NCBI GenBank assembly: GCA_025356335.1
Contig: JANXUF010000112.1
Span: 62,001 to 126,000, forward strand
Source: Actinomycetes bacterium
GTDB lineage: Bacteria > Actinomycetota > Acidimicrobiia > Acidimicrobiales > Ilumatobacteraceae
Length of the DNA: 64,000 nucleotides
Direction: 5' to 3'
In this document: positions 42,532 to 52,300 of the stretch, one piece after another
Layout of the letters: every line of letters begins with the position of its first letter
Numbering within the stretch: the first letter of the stretch is position 1
Program-made: the position numbers and the translations under genes
The notes under the pieces: generated by a model
Databases searched by the model: none
The model's input: only the letters and a program-made list of their open reading frames with translations
What the model was told of the DNA's origin: nothing

Positions 42532-44619
42532 ATGATGATTGGCGTAGACAACGAGGCCGAGCAGGTCGTCAGCAGATTTGCCGACACGCCAGGCGGTCTG
42601 ATGCCGGCGCTGCATGCGCTGCAGCACCGATTCGGTTTCGTCGATCCGGCCCACGTGTCACTGCTTGCTTCGACGTTCAACATTTCCCGCGCCGAGGTCC
42701 ACGGCGTCATCACCTTCTACAAGGACTTCCGCACCACTCCCCCGACCGGGCCACTCGTCCAGGTGTGCCGTGCCGAGGCGTGCCAGTCCCGTGGAGCGAA
42801 CGAGACGATGGCCACCGCCATCGCTCATGCTCACGGAGCGGTGGAGATCGAGGAGGTGTTCTGTCTCGGCAACTGCGCCCTCGGTCCCTGCGTTCGCGTC
42901 GGTGATTCGCTGTTCGCCAGGGTCGATGCAGCGCGGATAGTGGAAGTCATCGACGAGCTCGCCGGCACTGTGCCACCCGTCGTCCCTCATACAGATGGCG
43001 CCGGGGACACTGTCGTCAACCGCCGCGAGACAATGACAACGACGACGACAACGGTCTACGTGCCAGGCGATTCGGCTGCCCGGTCGGTCGGTGCGGACGC
43101 AGTGGCCGCTGCCCTCGGTGCGCACGACGACCTGCGCGTCGTACGCACCGGTACCCGTGGCCTGCTGTGGCTCGAGCCGCTGATCGAGTTCGAGACGCCG
43201 AGCGGTCGAGTCGGCTTCGGCCCTGTCACCTCCGACGATGTCGAGGGTCTCCTCGCTGCCGGATCGGCGAACGGCGGCGAGCACGCGCTGCGAATCGGCA
43301 CGGTCGAGGACCATCCCTGGTATCAACGCCAGCAGCGAGTCACCTTCAAGCGCGTCGGCGTCATCGATCCGCTATCGGTCTCCGACTACGAGGCGCACGG
43401 CGGCTATGCCGGCCTGCGGGCGGCACTGGCGATGACCCCGCTCGGCGTCGTCGCTGCGGTCGCAGATTCCGGCCTGCGTGGGCGGGGTGGTGCTGCGTTC
43501 CCCACTGGCATCAAATGGCGCACCGTCCACGATGCCCCTGGTGCCGTCAAATACATCTGCTGCAACGCCGACGAAGGCGACAGCGGCACGTTCGCCGACC
43601 GCATGCTGATGGAAGGCGATCCGCTCAGCCTGGTCGAGGGCATGACGATCGCCGGCTATGCCGTCGGCGCATCCCAGGGTTACGTCTACATCCGCAGCGA
43701 GTATCCCGAGGCGATCGCCGTACTGCAGCAGGCGATCGACGCAGCGCACGCCGGCGGATGGCTCGGCGAGCACGTCGCCGGTTCTGGCTTCGCGTTCCAC
43801 CTCGACATCAGGGTCGGCGCAGGCGCCTATATCTGCGGCGAGGAAACGGCAATGCTCGAAAGTCTCGAAGGACGGCGCGGAGTCGTGCGCGCCAAGCCTC
43901 CGTTGCCGGCACTCGAAGGCCTCTTCGCCAAGCCGACCGTCGTCAACAACGTGCTGACGCTGGCGACGATCCCGATGATCCTCTCCGATGGTCCCGCCGC
44001 CTACGCCGCGTTCGGCATGGGCCGCAGCCGTGGCACGCAGGTCTTCCAACTCGCCGGCAACGTCGAGCACGGGGGGATCTTCGAGACGGCCTTCGGGATT
44101 ACCCTCGGCGAACTGATCGACGACATCGGCGGTGGCACATCGTCCGGGCGCCCCGTCCGCGCCGTGCAGGTCGGTGGCCCGCTCGGTTCGTACCTGCCGC
44201 GATCGAAATTCAGTCTGACGATGGACTACGAGACGTTCGCCGCCAAGGACGCGCTCGTCGGCCACGGCGGGATGGTCGTGTTCGACGACACCGTCGATAT
44301 GGCGGCGCAGGCGAGGTTCGCGATGGAGTTCTGTGCACTCGAATCGTGTGGCAAGTGCACGCCGTGCCGCATCGGATCGACCCGCGGTATCGAGGTCATC
44401 GACAAGATCGTCGGCGGCGTGAACCGCGAGGAAAATCTGCAACTGCTCGACGAACTGTGCGAAGTGATGGCGGACGCTTCGCTGTGCGCCATGGGCGGGC
44501 TGACGCCACTTCCGGTGCGCAGCGCTGTCAAGCATTTTCCGGCAGACTTCGAACGACCCGCTGTCGTTGCTTCACCAGCGGCGTCGGTCACGATCGGCCC
44601 CGACGGAGGCGCACGATGA
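42532..44619 (+). CDS. fdsB: Fused NAD-dependent formate dehydrogenase gamma-beta subunit (FdsG-FdsB; NuoE-NuoF-like)
   Basis: A 695-residue fusion. Residues about 1-155 are a NuoE/FdsG domain with a [2Fe-2S] set (QVCRAEACQ and FCLGNCALGPC). After a Thr-rich linker, the rest is NuoF/FdsB: a thioredoxin-like part, the FMN site GLRGRGGAAFPTGIKW, the NADH site CNADEGDSGTF and the 4Fe-4S motif ESCGKCTPCRIGSTRG. This diaphorase part passes electrons from formate to NAD. Starts at 42532 or 42535; TACCTT (42494-42499) is a candidate -10. Its stop overlaps the start of the catalytic subunit gene (ATGA). Confidence 0.92.
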   Translation: MMIGVDNEAEQVVSRFADTPGGLMPALHALQHRFGFVDPAHVSLLASTFNISRAEVHGVITFYKDFRTTPPTGPLVQVCRAEACQSRGANETMATAIAHAHGAVEIEEVFCLGNCALGPCVRVGDSLFARVDAARIVEVIDELAGTVPPVVPHTDGAGDTVVNRRETMTTTTTTVYVPGDSAARSVGADAVAAALGAHDDLRVVRTGTRGLLWLEPLIEFETPSGRVGFGPVTSDDVEGLLAAGSANGGEHALRIGTVEDHPWYQRQQRVTFKRVGVIDPLSVSDYEAHGGYAGLRAALAMTPLGVVAAVADSGLRGRGGAAFPTGIKWRTVHDAPGAVKYICCNADEGDSGTFADRMLMEGDPLSLVEGMTIAGYAVGASQGYVYIRSEYPEAIAVLQQAIDAAHAGGWLGEHVAGSGFAFHLDIRVGAGAYICGEETAMLESLEGRRGVVRAKPPLPALEGLFAKPTVVNNVLTLATIPMILSDGPAAYAAFGMGRSRGTQVFQLAGNVEHGGIFETAFGITLGELIDDIGGGTSSGRPVRAVQVGGPLGSYLPRSKFSLTMDYETFAAKDALVGHGGMVVFDDTVDMAAQARFAMEFCALESCGKCTPCRIGSTRGIEVIDKIVGGVNREENLQLLDELCEVMADASLCAMGGLTPLPVRSAVKHFPADFERPAVVASPAASVTIGPDGGAR

Positions 44620-47600
44620 GCATGACACACGCACGACCGAACGCTCGCGAGACCGAACACGATCTCGGCACACCAGCGCCCGATCGCCGGCGGATCGCCG
44701 CCGAGGCGACCGTCGAGGCGACCGTCGAGTTGACGATCGACGGCCAGCGAATCGCTGTCGCCGAGGGCACCTCGGTCATGCGCGCCGCCGCACTCGCCGG
44801 TGTCGACGTCCCGAAACTGTGCGCCACCGATTCGCTCGACCCGTTCGGTTCCTGCCGACTGTGCATCGTCGAGATCGACGGCCGTAAGGGCACGCCGGCA
44901 TCGTGCACGACGCCCTGTGCGCCGAACATGTCGGTGACGACGCAGTCACCGAAACTCGAACGGCTGCGCCGTGGTGTCATGGAGTTGTACATCAGCGACC
45001 ACCCACTCGATTGCCTGACCTGCGCGGCGAACGGTGACTGCGAATTGCAGGACATGGCCGGAGCGGTCGGGCTGCGGAATGTCCGCTACGGCGACGAGGG
45101 CGCGAACCATCTCGGCCAGGCGAAGGACACCTCGAACCCGTACTTTCAGTTCGACCCCTCGAAATGCATCGTCTGTTCGCGATGTGTACGCGCGTGCGAG
45201 CAAACGCAGGGGACGTTCGCGCTGACGATCGCCGGGCGCGGATTCGGATCGAAGGTGGCTGCCGGTGCCGGCGGTTCGTTCATGGAATCGGACTGCGTTT
45301 CGTGCGGCGCATGTGTGCAGGCATGCCCGACGGCAACGTTGACAGAAACGACGGTCGTCGCGCTCGGCCAGCCGCGTCGCAGCGTCATCACCACCTGCGC
45401 CTACTGCGGGGTCGGCTGCTCCTTCAAGGCCGAGATGCAGGGCGATCAAGTCGTCCGTATGGTGCCGTACAAGGACGGAGGTGCGAACGAGGGCCACTCC
45501 TGCGTCAAGGGCCGGTTCGCATGGGGCTACGCATCGCACAAGGACCGCGTGCTCGAGCCGATGATCCGCGACACGATCGAAGACGACTGGCGCGTCGTGT
45601 CGTGGGGGGAAGCGATTTTCACGGCCGCCTCACGGCTGCGTGCGGTCCAGGAGCGCCACGGCGTCACCTCGATCGGCGGCATCACCTCGTCGCGAACGAC
45701 GAACGAAGAAGTTTTCGTCGTGCAGAAGATGATCCGTACGGCGTTCGGCAACAACAATGTCGACACCTGCGCTCGCGTCTGCCACTCGCCAACGGGCTAT
45801 GGCTTGAACGCCACGTTCGGCACGTCAGCGGGGACGCAGGACTTCAAGTCGGTCGAGCAGGCCGATGTCATCCTGCTGATCGGGGCCAACCCGACGGACG
45901 CCCACCCGGTGTTCGCTTCGCGTATGAAGCGGCGTCTGCGCGAGGGCGCACAACTGATCGTCGTCGACCCGCGCCGTATCGATCTCGTGAAGTCCCCGCA
46001 CGTCGAGGCCGCAGAGTTCCTGCAGTTGCGGCCCGGCACGAACGTGGCGATCGTCAACGCCCTCGCCCACGTCGTCGTCACCGAGGATCTCGTCGACCAT
46101 CGCTTCGTCGCCGACCGTTGTGATCCGGCTGCGTTCGCCAAGTGGGCGGCATTCATCGCCAAGCCCGAAAACAGCCCGGAAGCGAACGAGCGATACACCA
46201 ACGTGCCTTCCGCCTCCGTACGCGCCGCCGCCCGGTTGTATGCAAACGCAGGGAACGGAGCGATCTACTACGGCCTCGGTGTCACCGAACACAGCCAGGG
46301 TTCGACGATGGTCATGGGAATGGCCAACCTCGCGATGGCCACCGGCAACATCGGTCGAGACGGCGTCGGTGTCAACCCGCTGCGCGGACAGAACAACGTC
46401 CAGGGATCCTGCGACATGGGTTCGTTCCCGCACGAACTGTCCGGCTACCGACACATCTCCGACGGCACCGTTCGTGCGCTCTTCGACGACCTCTGGGGCG
46501 GCACGTTGTCACCGGAGCCCGGTCTGCGGATCCCGAACATGTTCGATGCCGCAATCCATGGTCATTTCAAGGGCCTGTTCGTGCAGGGCGAGGACATCGC
46601 CCAGTCGGACCCGAACACTGCACACGTACTGGCTGCGCTGAAGGCGATGGAAGTCGTCATCGTCCAAGACCTGTTCATCAACGAGACCGCCAAACTCGCC
46701 CACGTCTTCCTGCCCGGTACATCGTTTCTCGAGAAGGACGGCACGTTCACCAATGCCGAGCGCCGCATCAACCGGGTCCGCCCGGTGATGAAGTCGCAGA
46801 CCGGTAAGCAGGAGTGGGAGGTCGTCGCCGATCTGTCGGCGGCGCTGGGATTCCCGATGAAGTACGACAGCAGCGCGCAGATCATGGACGAGATCGCCAC
46901 GCTCACGCCGACGTTCCAGGGTGTCTCCTTCGACCATCTCGACAGGGTCGGCAGTGTCCAATGGCCGTGCAACGACGCCAACCCGCTCGGCACGCCGATC
47001 ATGCACGAGAGCACCTTCGCCCGTGGCCTCGGCCGTTTCATGGAGACACCGTACGTGCCGACCGAAGAGCGTTCGAATCGCCGGTTCCCGCTGCTGTTGA
47101 CGACGGGTCGCATCCTCAGCCAGTACAACGTCGGGGCGCAGACCCGTCGTACCGAGAACGTGCAGTGGCACGACGCAGATCGACTCGAGATCCACCAAGC
47201 CGACGCCGAGGAGCGTGGCATCACCACCGGCGACACCATCACGCTCGCCAGCCGCATCGGAGCGACGACGATGCCGGCGCTGGTGTCGGACCGCGTGCCC
47301 CAGGGTGTCGTCTACACGACGTTCCACTACCCGATCAGCGGTGCCAACGTCGTCACGACCGAGGAGTCGGACTGGGCGACGAACTGCCCGGAGTACAAGG
47401 TCACCGCCGTACAGGTGTCGCCCGGGCACAGTGTCGCCGACCTCGCGGACGTCGCGGACGTCGCGGACCTCGCCGCCGAATCGCCGTACCTCGCCGCCGA
47501 TTCGCCGTACCTCGCCGCCGATTCGCCGTTGCGACCCAGCAGTGCCGGGGCCGATGACGCCGACATGCATCCGCAGAACCGCGTGCATGCGTTGGCGAAG

Positions 47601-47786
47601 ATGGCCAACCAGATCGCCCGCCACCTGTCGTACGAGACGCCGGACGAAACCGCCAAACTCGTCGCCGCGCACATCAACCGCTTCTGGGAGATCGACATGC
47701 GTACGGACCTCGTCTCCGCCTCCGGCGACGGTAGTACGCACCTCGACGATTCGGTTCGCAAAGCCATCGTCCTCGTCGACCGCTGA
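44616..47786 (+). CDS. fdsA: Fused formate dehydrogenase alpha-delta subunit (FdsA-FdsD)
   Basis: A 1056-residue protein. N-terminus: a NuoG-like part with a [2Fe-2S] set (GSCRLCIVEIDG), the His/Cys 4Fe-4S motif HPLDCLTCAANGDCELQ and two 4Fe-4S motifs (CIVCSRCVRACEQ, CVSCGACVQACPT). Then the molybdopterin domain with CAYCGVGC, the catalytic Cys in ARVCHSPTGYG and RGQNNVQGSCDMG. After a repeat-rich linker (about residues 945-975) the last 90 residues (RVHALAKMANQIARHL, NRFWEIDMRTDL, LDDSVRKAIVLV) resemble FdsD, normally a separate small subunit. Oxidises formate to CO2. No fdhD/fdsC maturation gene is adjacent. Confidence 0.92.
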   Translation: MSMTHARPNARETEHDLGTPAPDRRRIAAEATVEATVELTIDGQRIAVAEGTSVMRAAALAGVDVPKLCATDSLDPFGSCRLCIVEIDGRKGTPASCTTPCAPNMSVTTQSPKLERLRRGVMELYISDHPLDCLTCAANGDCELQDMAGAVGLRNVRYGDEGANHLGQAKDTSNPYFQFDPSKCIVCSRCVRACEQTQGTFALTIAGRGFGSKVAAGAGGSFMESDCVSCGACVQACPTATLTETTVVALGQPRRSVITTCAYCGVGCSFKAEMQGDQVVRMVPYKDGGANEGHSCVKGRFAWGYASHKDRVLEPMIRDTIEDDWRVVSWGEAIFTAASRLRAVQERHGVTSIGGITSSRTTNEEVFVVQKMIRTAFGNNNVDTCARVCHSPTGYGLNATFGTSAGTQDFKSVEQADVILLIGANPTDAHPVFASRMKRRLREGAQLIVVDPRRIDLVKSPHVEAAEFLQLRPGTNVAIVNALAHVVVTEDLVDHRFVADRCDPAAFAKWAAFIAKPENSPEANERYTNVPSASVRAAARLYANAGNGAIYYGLGVTEHSQGSTMVMGMANLAMATGNIGRDGVGVNPLRGQNNVQGSCDMGSFPHELSGYRHISDGTVRALFDDLWGGTLSPEPGLRIPNMFDAAIHGHFKGLFVQGEDIAQSDPNTAHVLAALKAMEVVIVQDLFINETAKLAHVFLPGTSFLEKDGTFTNAERRINRVRPVMKSQTGKQEWEVVADLSAALGFPMKYDSSAQIMDEIATLTPTFQGVSFDHLDRVGSVQWPCNDANPLGTPIMHESTFARGLGRFMETPYVPTEERSNRRFPLLLTTGRILSQYNVGAQTRRTENVQWHDADRLEIHQADAEERGITTGDTITLASRIGATTMPALVSDRVPQGVVYTTFHYPISGANVVTTEESDWATNCPEYKVTAVQVSPGHSVADLADVADVADLAAESPYLAADSPYLAADSPLRPSSAGADDADMHPQNRVHALAKMANQIARHLSYETPDETAKLVAAHINRFWEIDMRTDLVSASGDGSTHLDDSVRKAIVLVDR
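47469..47531 (+). repeat. Three 21-bp tandem repeats in the FdsA-FdsD linker
   Basis: Units at 47469-47489, 47490-47510 and 47511-47531 encode LAAESPY, LAADSPY and LAADSPL. A shorter 9-bp repeat (GACGTCGCG type, encoding ADV) lies just before at about 47440-47468. The tract joins the molybdopterin domain to the FdsD-like tail and was probably made by slippage at the fusion point. Confidence 0.85.
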
Positions 47787-48107
47787 CCACGCCTGCCGGC
47801 ACGCCCGCCGACAATCGGCGAGGCGCTCGCAATTGATGCGGAGTGCGTCGACGTCAGCACCGTGCGTCGGAGAAATCGCACGGATTGCAGTGCAATAGTG
47901 CCGAACGCGGTATTTTCTCCAAAAACCCCGTCGGATTTCTACTCGACGTGTTATCTTTGCGCTGTCGGTGGGCGTACCAACGGCGTGAAGATCAACTAGG
48001 GAATGGTCCGGTGGGCAAAAGCCGGCACTAGCACGAGCTTCATCGTCGGGGTGTGCCGACCGCCAAGAATGCGCCGTCGGTGCGTTCGTGACACCAAAGG
48101 GAACGAC
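47787..48107. other. Intergenic region upstream of the LPXTG gene
   Basis: 321 bp without a credible gene. It is less GC-rich than its surroundings in the middle (47920-47960) and should hold the promoter of the surface-protein gene. A small hairpin (CCGG around 48010, closing with GCCGGC near 48022) is visible; no known riboswitch pattern is recognised. Confidence 0.5.
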
Positions 48108-48893
48108 ATGAACAACAAGATCAAAGCCCTGGCCGCTGCCGGAGCACTCGCCGCAGCCGTGTTCGGCGCAACCGCCCTCAGTACCGCCACGCAGGCAGCA
48201 CCGGCGATCGTCCCAGCGACACCGACGAGCACCATTCAGAACACGGTGACGGTGACGTCAACGTCACTCATCGTCGACCTGAGCGGTTACCCCGGCGCCG
48301 CCGACGTCGTCGTTTACCTCGGCGATGGGACGTCGTTATCGGATGCGTTCTCCATGGAATTCCATAAGACGTACGGCGCGCCATGTGGGGTGAGCTACAA
48401 AGTCGACATCTACCCGACAGACCAGGACGCCATCGTCCTGACCGGCATGACACACACGTGCCCCCCTGCCACGACGACCACCACCACCACGATGGCACCG
48501 ACCACCACGATGGCACCGACCACCACGATGGCACCGACCACCACGATGGCACCGACCACCACCACGATGGCACCGACCACCACCACGATGGCACCGACCA
48601 CCACCACCACGATGGCACCGACCACCACCACGACGGCACCGACCACCACCACGACGGCACCGACCACGAGCACGACGGCGGCCGATTCGACGCCGAGCAG
48701 CGTTGCCTCCGTCGTCGGTGTCGCCGGATTGCCGGTGTCGAACAACGGCGGACCTGGGCCGACCGCCGTGGCGCCGACCAAGCTGCCGGCGACCGGCGGA
48801 AACGTCAACATGCTGCTCGTCTTCGCCATCGGATTCCTGCTTGCCGGTGCCGTACTCGTGCTCGTGATGCGCACGTCCACACGACGCGCCTGA
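48108..48893 (+). CDS. LPXTG-anchored surface protein with Thr-rich stalk
   Basis: A 261-residue secreted protein. A signal peptide (AAAGALAAAVFGATALSTATQAAPA) is followed by a beta-type head of about 90 residues with two cysteines, a stalk of PTTTMA/PTTTTMA repeats (about residues 120-190), and a sorting signal LPATGG, membrane span and basic end MRTSTRRA. Sortase would link it to the cell wall. GGGA lies 5 nt before the ATG at 48108. No sortase gene is in the window. The head's function is unknown; the stalk is likely glycosylated. Confidence 0.88.
   Translation: MNNKIKALAAAGALAAAVFGATALSTATQAAPAIVPATPTSTIQNTVTVTSTSLIVDLSGYPGAADVVVYLGDGTSLSDAFSMEFHKTYGAPCGVSYKVDIYPTDQDAIVLTGMTHTCPPATTTTTTTMAPTTTMAPTTTMAPTTTMAPTTTTMAPTTTTMAPTTTTTMAPTTTTTAPTTTTTAPTTSTTAADSTPSSVASVVGVAGLPVSNNGGPGPTAVAPTKLPATGGNVNMLLVFAIGFLLAGAVLVLVMRTSTRRA
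48483..48663 (+). repeat. 18- and 21-bp tandem repeats coding for the Thr-rich stalk
   Basis: Units of ACCACCACGATGGCACCG (for example 48501-48518, 48519-48536, 48537-48554) give PTTTMA; later units gain one or two ACC codons. Near identity of the units points to recent slippage, so stalk length probably varies between strains. The tract keeps several other frames open, producing long spurious reading frames. Confidence 0.9.
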
Positions 48894-49304
48894 GTCACCA
48901 GACTCGACGCACGAACTCGTCGACAAGCCGATACGGCTCTTCGACGTTCACACCCACCTGGTGGTTCGCCCTCCAGTGACCGGCGCAGCCATGCGTTCCC
49001 GTTGGCTGCGTCCGACGGCGCCTCAGTCGGTCGAAGATCATTGCCCGGTCTTCGACCGACCGGCGCAACGCCCGATCACCAAGCGTTGCGATTCGATCGG
49101 AACCCGAGTCACGACAAGTCGCAGCGGTTGCGAGATTCCGTGACACGGTCCGACTCGAGCGGACTGGGCGGCCTGGGCGGCGCGGTCAGTCACCGCTGAG
49201 ACATCCGCTCGGTCGTCTTCAGCAATCGGGAACCGATGCCCCGGTGGCGGCGTCGAAGCTCCTACGTAGTGATCTGAACGCTACGACGAGTGTGGGGAGC
49301 AACG
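48894..49304. other. Intergenic region between the LPXTG and macroglobulin-like genes
   Basis: 411 bp. A minus-strand frame (49146-48895, 83 residues, rich in Arg) and a short plus frame exist, but neither shows a domain or start signal. It may contain the remains of a gene. The ribosome-binding site of the next gene (GGGGAG) lies at its end. Confidence 0.45.
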
Positions 49305-52300
49305 ATGGGGACACGACAGTCATCGACACAGACCGTCCGGGCCAGCGTGGCGCTGATGCTCGTCGGGCTACTCGTCACCGGGGCCTGCTCCTCCGGCGTC
49401 AGCCGTACGGCGCCACATCCGGCCGACAACACGACGACGGCCGACAACACGACCGCGGCCAAGCCGACCGACAACACGACGACGGCCACGACGAGGACCA
49501 CGGCCACGACAACGACCACAGCGACGGGTGCTGGAGCTGTCGGCAACGGCGAGGCGTTCACCGGCCTGATGCTGAGCGCCGGACACGCCGCAACCTCGAC
49601 AGCCCAGCCGACAACGATCGTCGCCGGGGACCCGTTGGACGAGGCAGCGGTCGGTCAGGTCGAATCGCGGCTCCCGCAATGGGCCACCGACGCCAGCCTG
49701 GCGAAGCCGTTCAACTGGCCGACCGCCTCGAAGCCAGTACCTGTCGCCGGCAAAGCCGTCGACAGGGCCTTTCCGGCAGTGGACCAAACCCCTCCGCCGA
49801 CCGTTGTCGCCGGACCACTGCATGTCCTTCGCCACCAGCCAGACGGACCGGTCGCCATTGCCCCATTCGTCACCATCACCTTCGATCAGCCGATGGCACC
49901 GATCACGACCGTTGGCCAACTTGCTGCCGGCGACGCACCGGCCACCATCGCGCCGGCAATCCCAGGGCGTTGGCAATGGATCGGCACCAGCACACTTCGT
50001 TTCGATGCGACATCGACCCAGTTCGATCGTCTTCCGATGGCCACCGTCTACACCGTTGCCGTCGCTGCGGGAACCAAATCGGCAACAGGCGGCGTGCTCG
50101 CTGACGCCGTCAGCTTCCAGTTCTCGACTCCACCCGTCACGGTCCGCTCATTCCAACCGACAGGGACGAGCTTGCCGTTGGTGCCGGTCTTCGCAGCCGT
50201 GTTCGATCAGCGGGTCGATCAGCAGGCCGTGCTGGCGACGACGACGCTGAAGACCGATGAACAACGGCACCAGGTACGGCTGGCGACCGCAGCCGAAATC
50301 CAGGCTGACGATGTTGCCCGGCGGATGCTCGCAGATGCGCCGGAGGGCAGGTGGGTCGCCTTCCGTCCGATCGATCCGCTTCCTGCCGACAGCAAGGTCA
50401 CGGTGCAGATCGGGCCCGGCACGCCGTCAGCAGAGGGTTCAGCAACGGCGACCAGCGCCGCGACCTACGACGGCCGCACCTTCGCGCCGCTTGCCATCAC
50501 CGATGTCAGGTGCTCGTACGGGCCGTCATGTCCTCCACCGACGGACATCGCCATCGCCTTCAACAACGAACTGGAGGTTGCCGCCTTCGATCCGGGCAGT
50601 GTCCGCACCGATCCGCCGATTCCCGGCGTGTCGATCGGCGCAGACGGGAACACGATCACGATCCATGGGGCGACCGAGGGTCACACGACGTACAAGATCA
50701 CGATCGCAGCCGGGCTGAAGGACGTCCACGGACAGGCGCTGGCCGCTGACCAGACCCGGTCGGTCGACATCGGTATCGCCGCACCCCGACTCCAGCAATT
50801 CGCCCAGCCGTTGACGACCCTCGATCCGCTCGCACCGCACCCGTCGTTGTCCGTCGTGACGGTGAACCATCACGACTTCCACCTTCGTGTCTTCAAGGTG
50901 GCGCCCGCCGGCTGGGGTGCGTACATGGCGTACCTCACGGCCACGATGCAGGGGCCGCAGATCACGCCACCACTTCCGAAGTGGCCGCTACTGCTCGACA
51001 CCACCGTCGCCGTCGCCGCAGGCGACGACCGGGCGATCGAGACGGCGGTCGATGTGTCGCCGCAACTCGGTGGGGCACGCGGTCATGTCGTCGTGGTCGT
51101 CGAGCCGACCGAACACTACGACAGCAACAGCAGCGACTATTGGAGCAATCGGCCGGCAATCACGTGGGTCCAGGCGACGTCCATCGGCCTCGACGCCTTC
51201 AACGACACAACGCAATTGCGAGCGTGGGCCTCGGATCTGGGGACCGGCGCGCCGCTCGCCGGAGTCTCGATCACCCCGCACGCCAGTGCAGCGAACGGGG
51301 TCACGACCGACGCCGACGGTCTGGCGACGATCGCTCTCGACGGCAATTCCGTCGATGCCCTCGTGGCAACCAAAGGCGACGATTCAGCCATACTGCCGAA
51401 CGGTTTCTACGGCGGCGGTTGGCAGGCGGTGCCCTCGCAGGACCAGGCCAGATGGTATGTGTTCGACGACCGTCAGACCTACCGCCCTGGAGAAACCGTC
51501 AACATCAAGGGGTGGGTGAGGCGACTGACAGCCAACCCCGAGCTGCAGTTGCAACTGTTCAGCGGTTCGACGTCGGTCAGCTTCAGCGCCCACGACGGTC
51601 AGGGAAACGTCATCGCCTCCGGGCAGGCGTCCGTCGATCCGATCGGCGGATTCAACCTCGGTTTCGCTGTCCCAGCGGACGCCAACCTCGGCGCGTCCTC
51701 GGTGGAACTGCAGCTCGGCGGTGCCGACGGCCTGTCCGATCCGATGTTCCAGCACGGTATCCAGATCCAGGAATTCCGCCGTCCGGATTTCGAAGTTGCC
51801 ACCCACACCGACAGTGCAGCACCGTTCGTCCAGGGCACGGCGTTGACCGTCGCCGCTGATGCCACCTACTACGCAGGGGGGCCACTCGGTTCGGCACCTG
51901 TCGCCTGGCAGGTCACCACCGCCGCCGCTCGGTATTCGCCGCCGAACCGGGATTCCTACACCTTTGGGATCTGGACGCCGTGGTGGTACGCCGACGATGC
52001 CTACCGTGGGGACGCCGCTGCCTCGATTCCATCTCGTGGCGGGCCATGTTGCGACCAGCCTCCTGGCCGGCCATCGGACCAGACGAAGATCTCGTCGTTC
52101 TCCGGCACCACCGACGCAGGCGGTAGCAACTACCTGCAGGTCGACGTCGGAAAACTCGACGACAAGCTCAGCGGCCTGCCCGTCACCGTCACCGCCGAGG
52201 CGACCGTCACCGACGTCAACCGTCAGGCGATCGCCGGCAACACGACGGTCCTCGTGCACCCGGCCAGTTTCTACGTGGGCCTGCGGAGCGACCGCACCTT

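Noticed and set aside
43167..44615. Long upstream extension of the FdsA frame (about 480 extra codons) inside the FdsG-FdsB gene
   Set aside because: The region codes for FdsG-FdsB in another frame with clear NuoE/NuoF motifs; the extension is Arg-rich without domains, and an ATGA overlap marks the true start at 44616.
47920..48107. Possible riboswitch before the LPXTG gene
   Set aside because: Only a short hairpin is visible; conserved core patterns of c-di-GMP or c-di-AMP riboswitches are not matched.
48483..48663. Regular repeats suggesting a CRISPR array
   Set aside because: Units are contiguous with no unique spacers and code for PTTTMA; no cas genes nearby.
48336..48979. Several long open frames through the Thr-rich repeat on both strands
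   Set aside because: All arise because 18/21-bp repeats keep other frames free of stops; only the frame with signal peptide and LPXTG is coherent.
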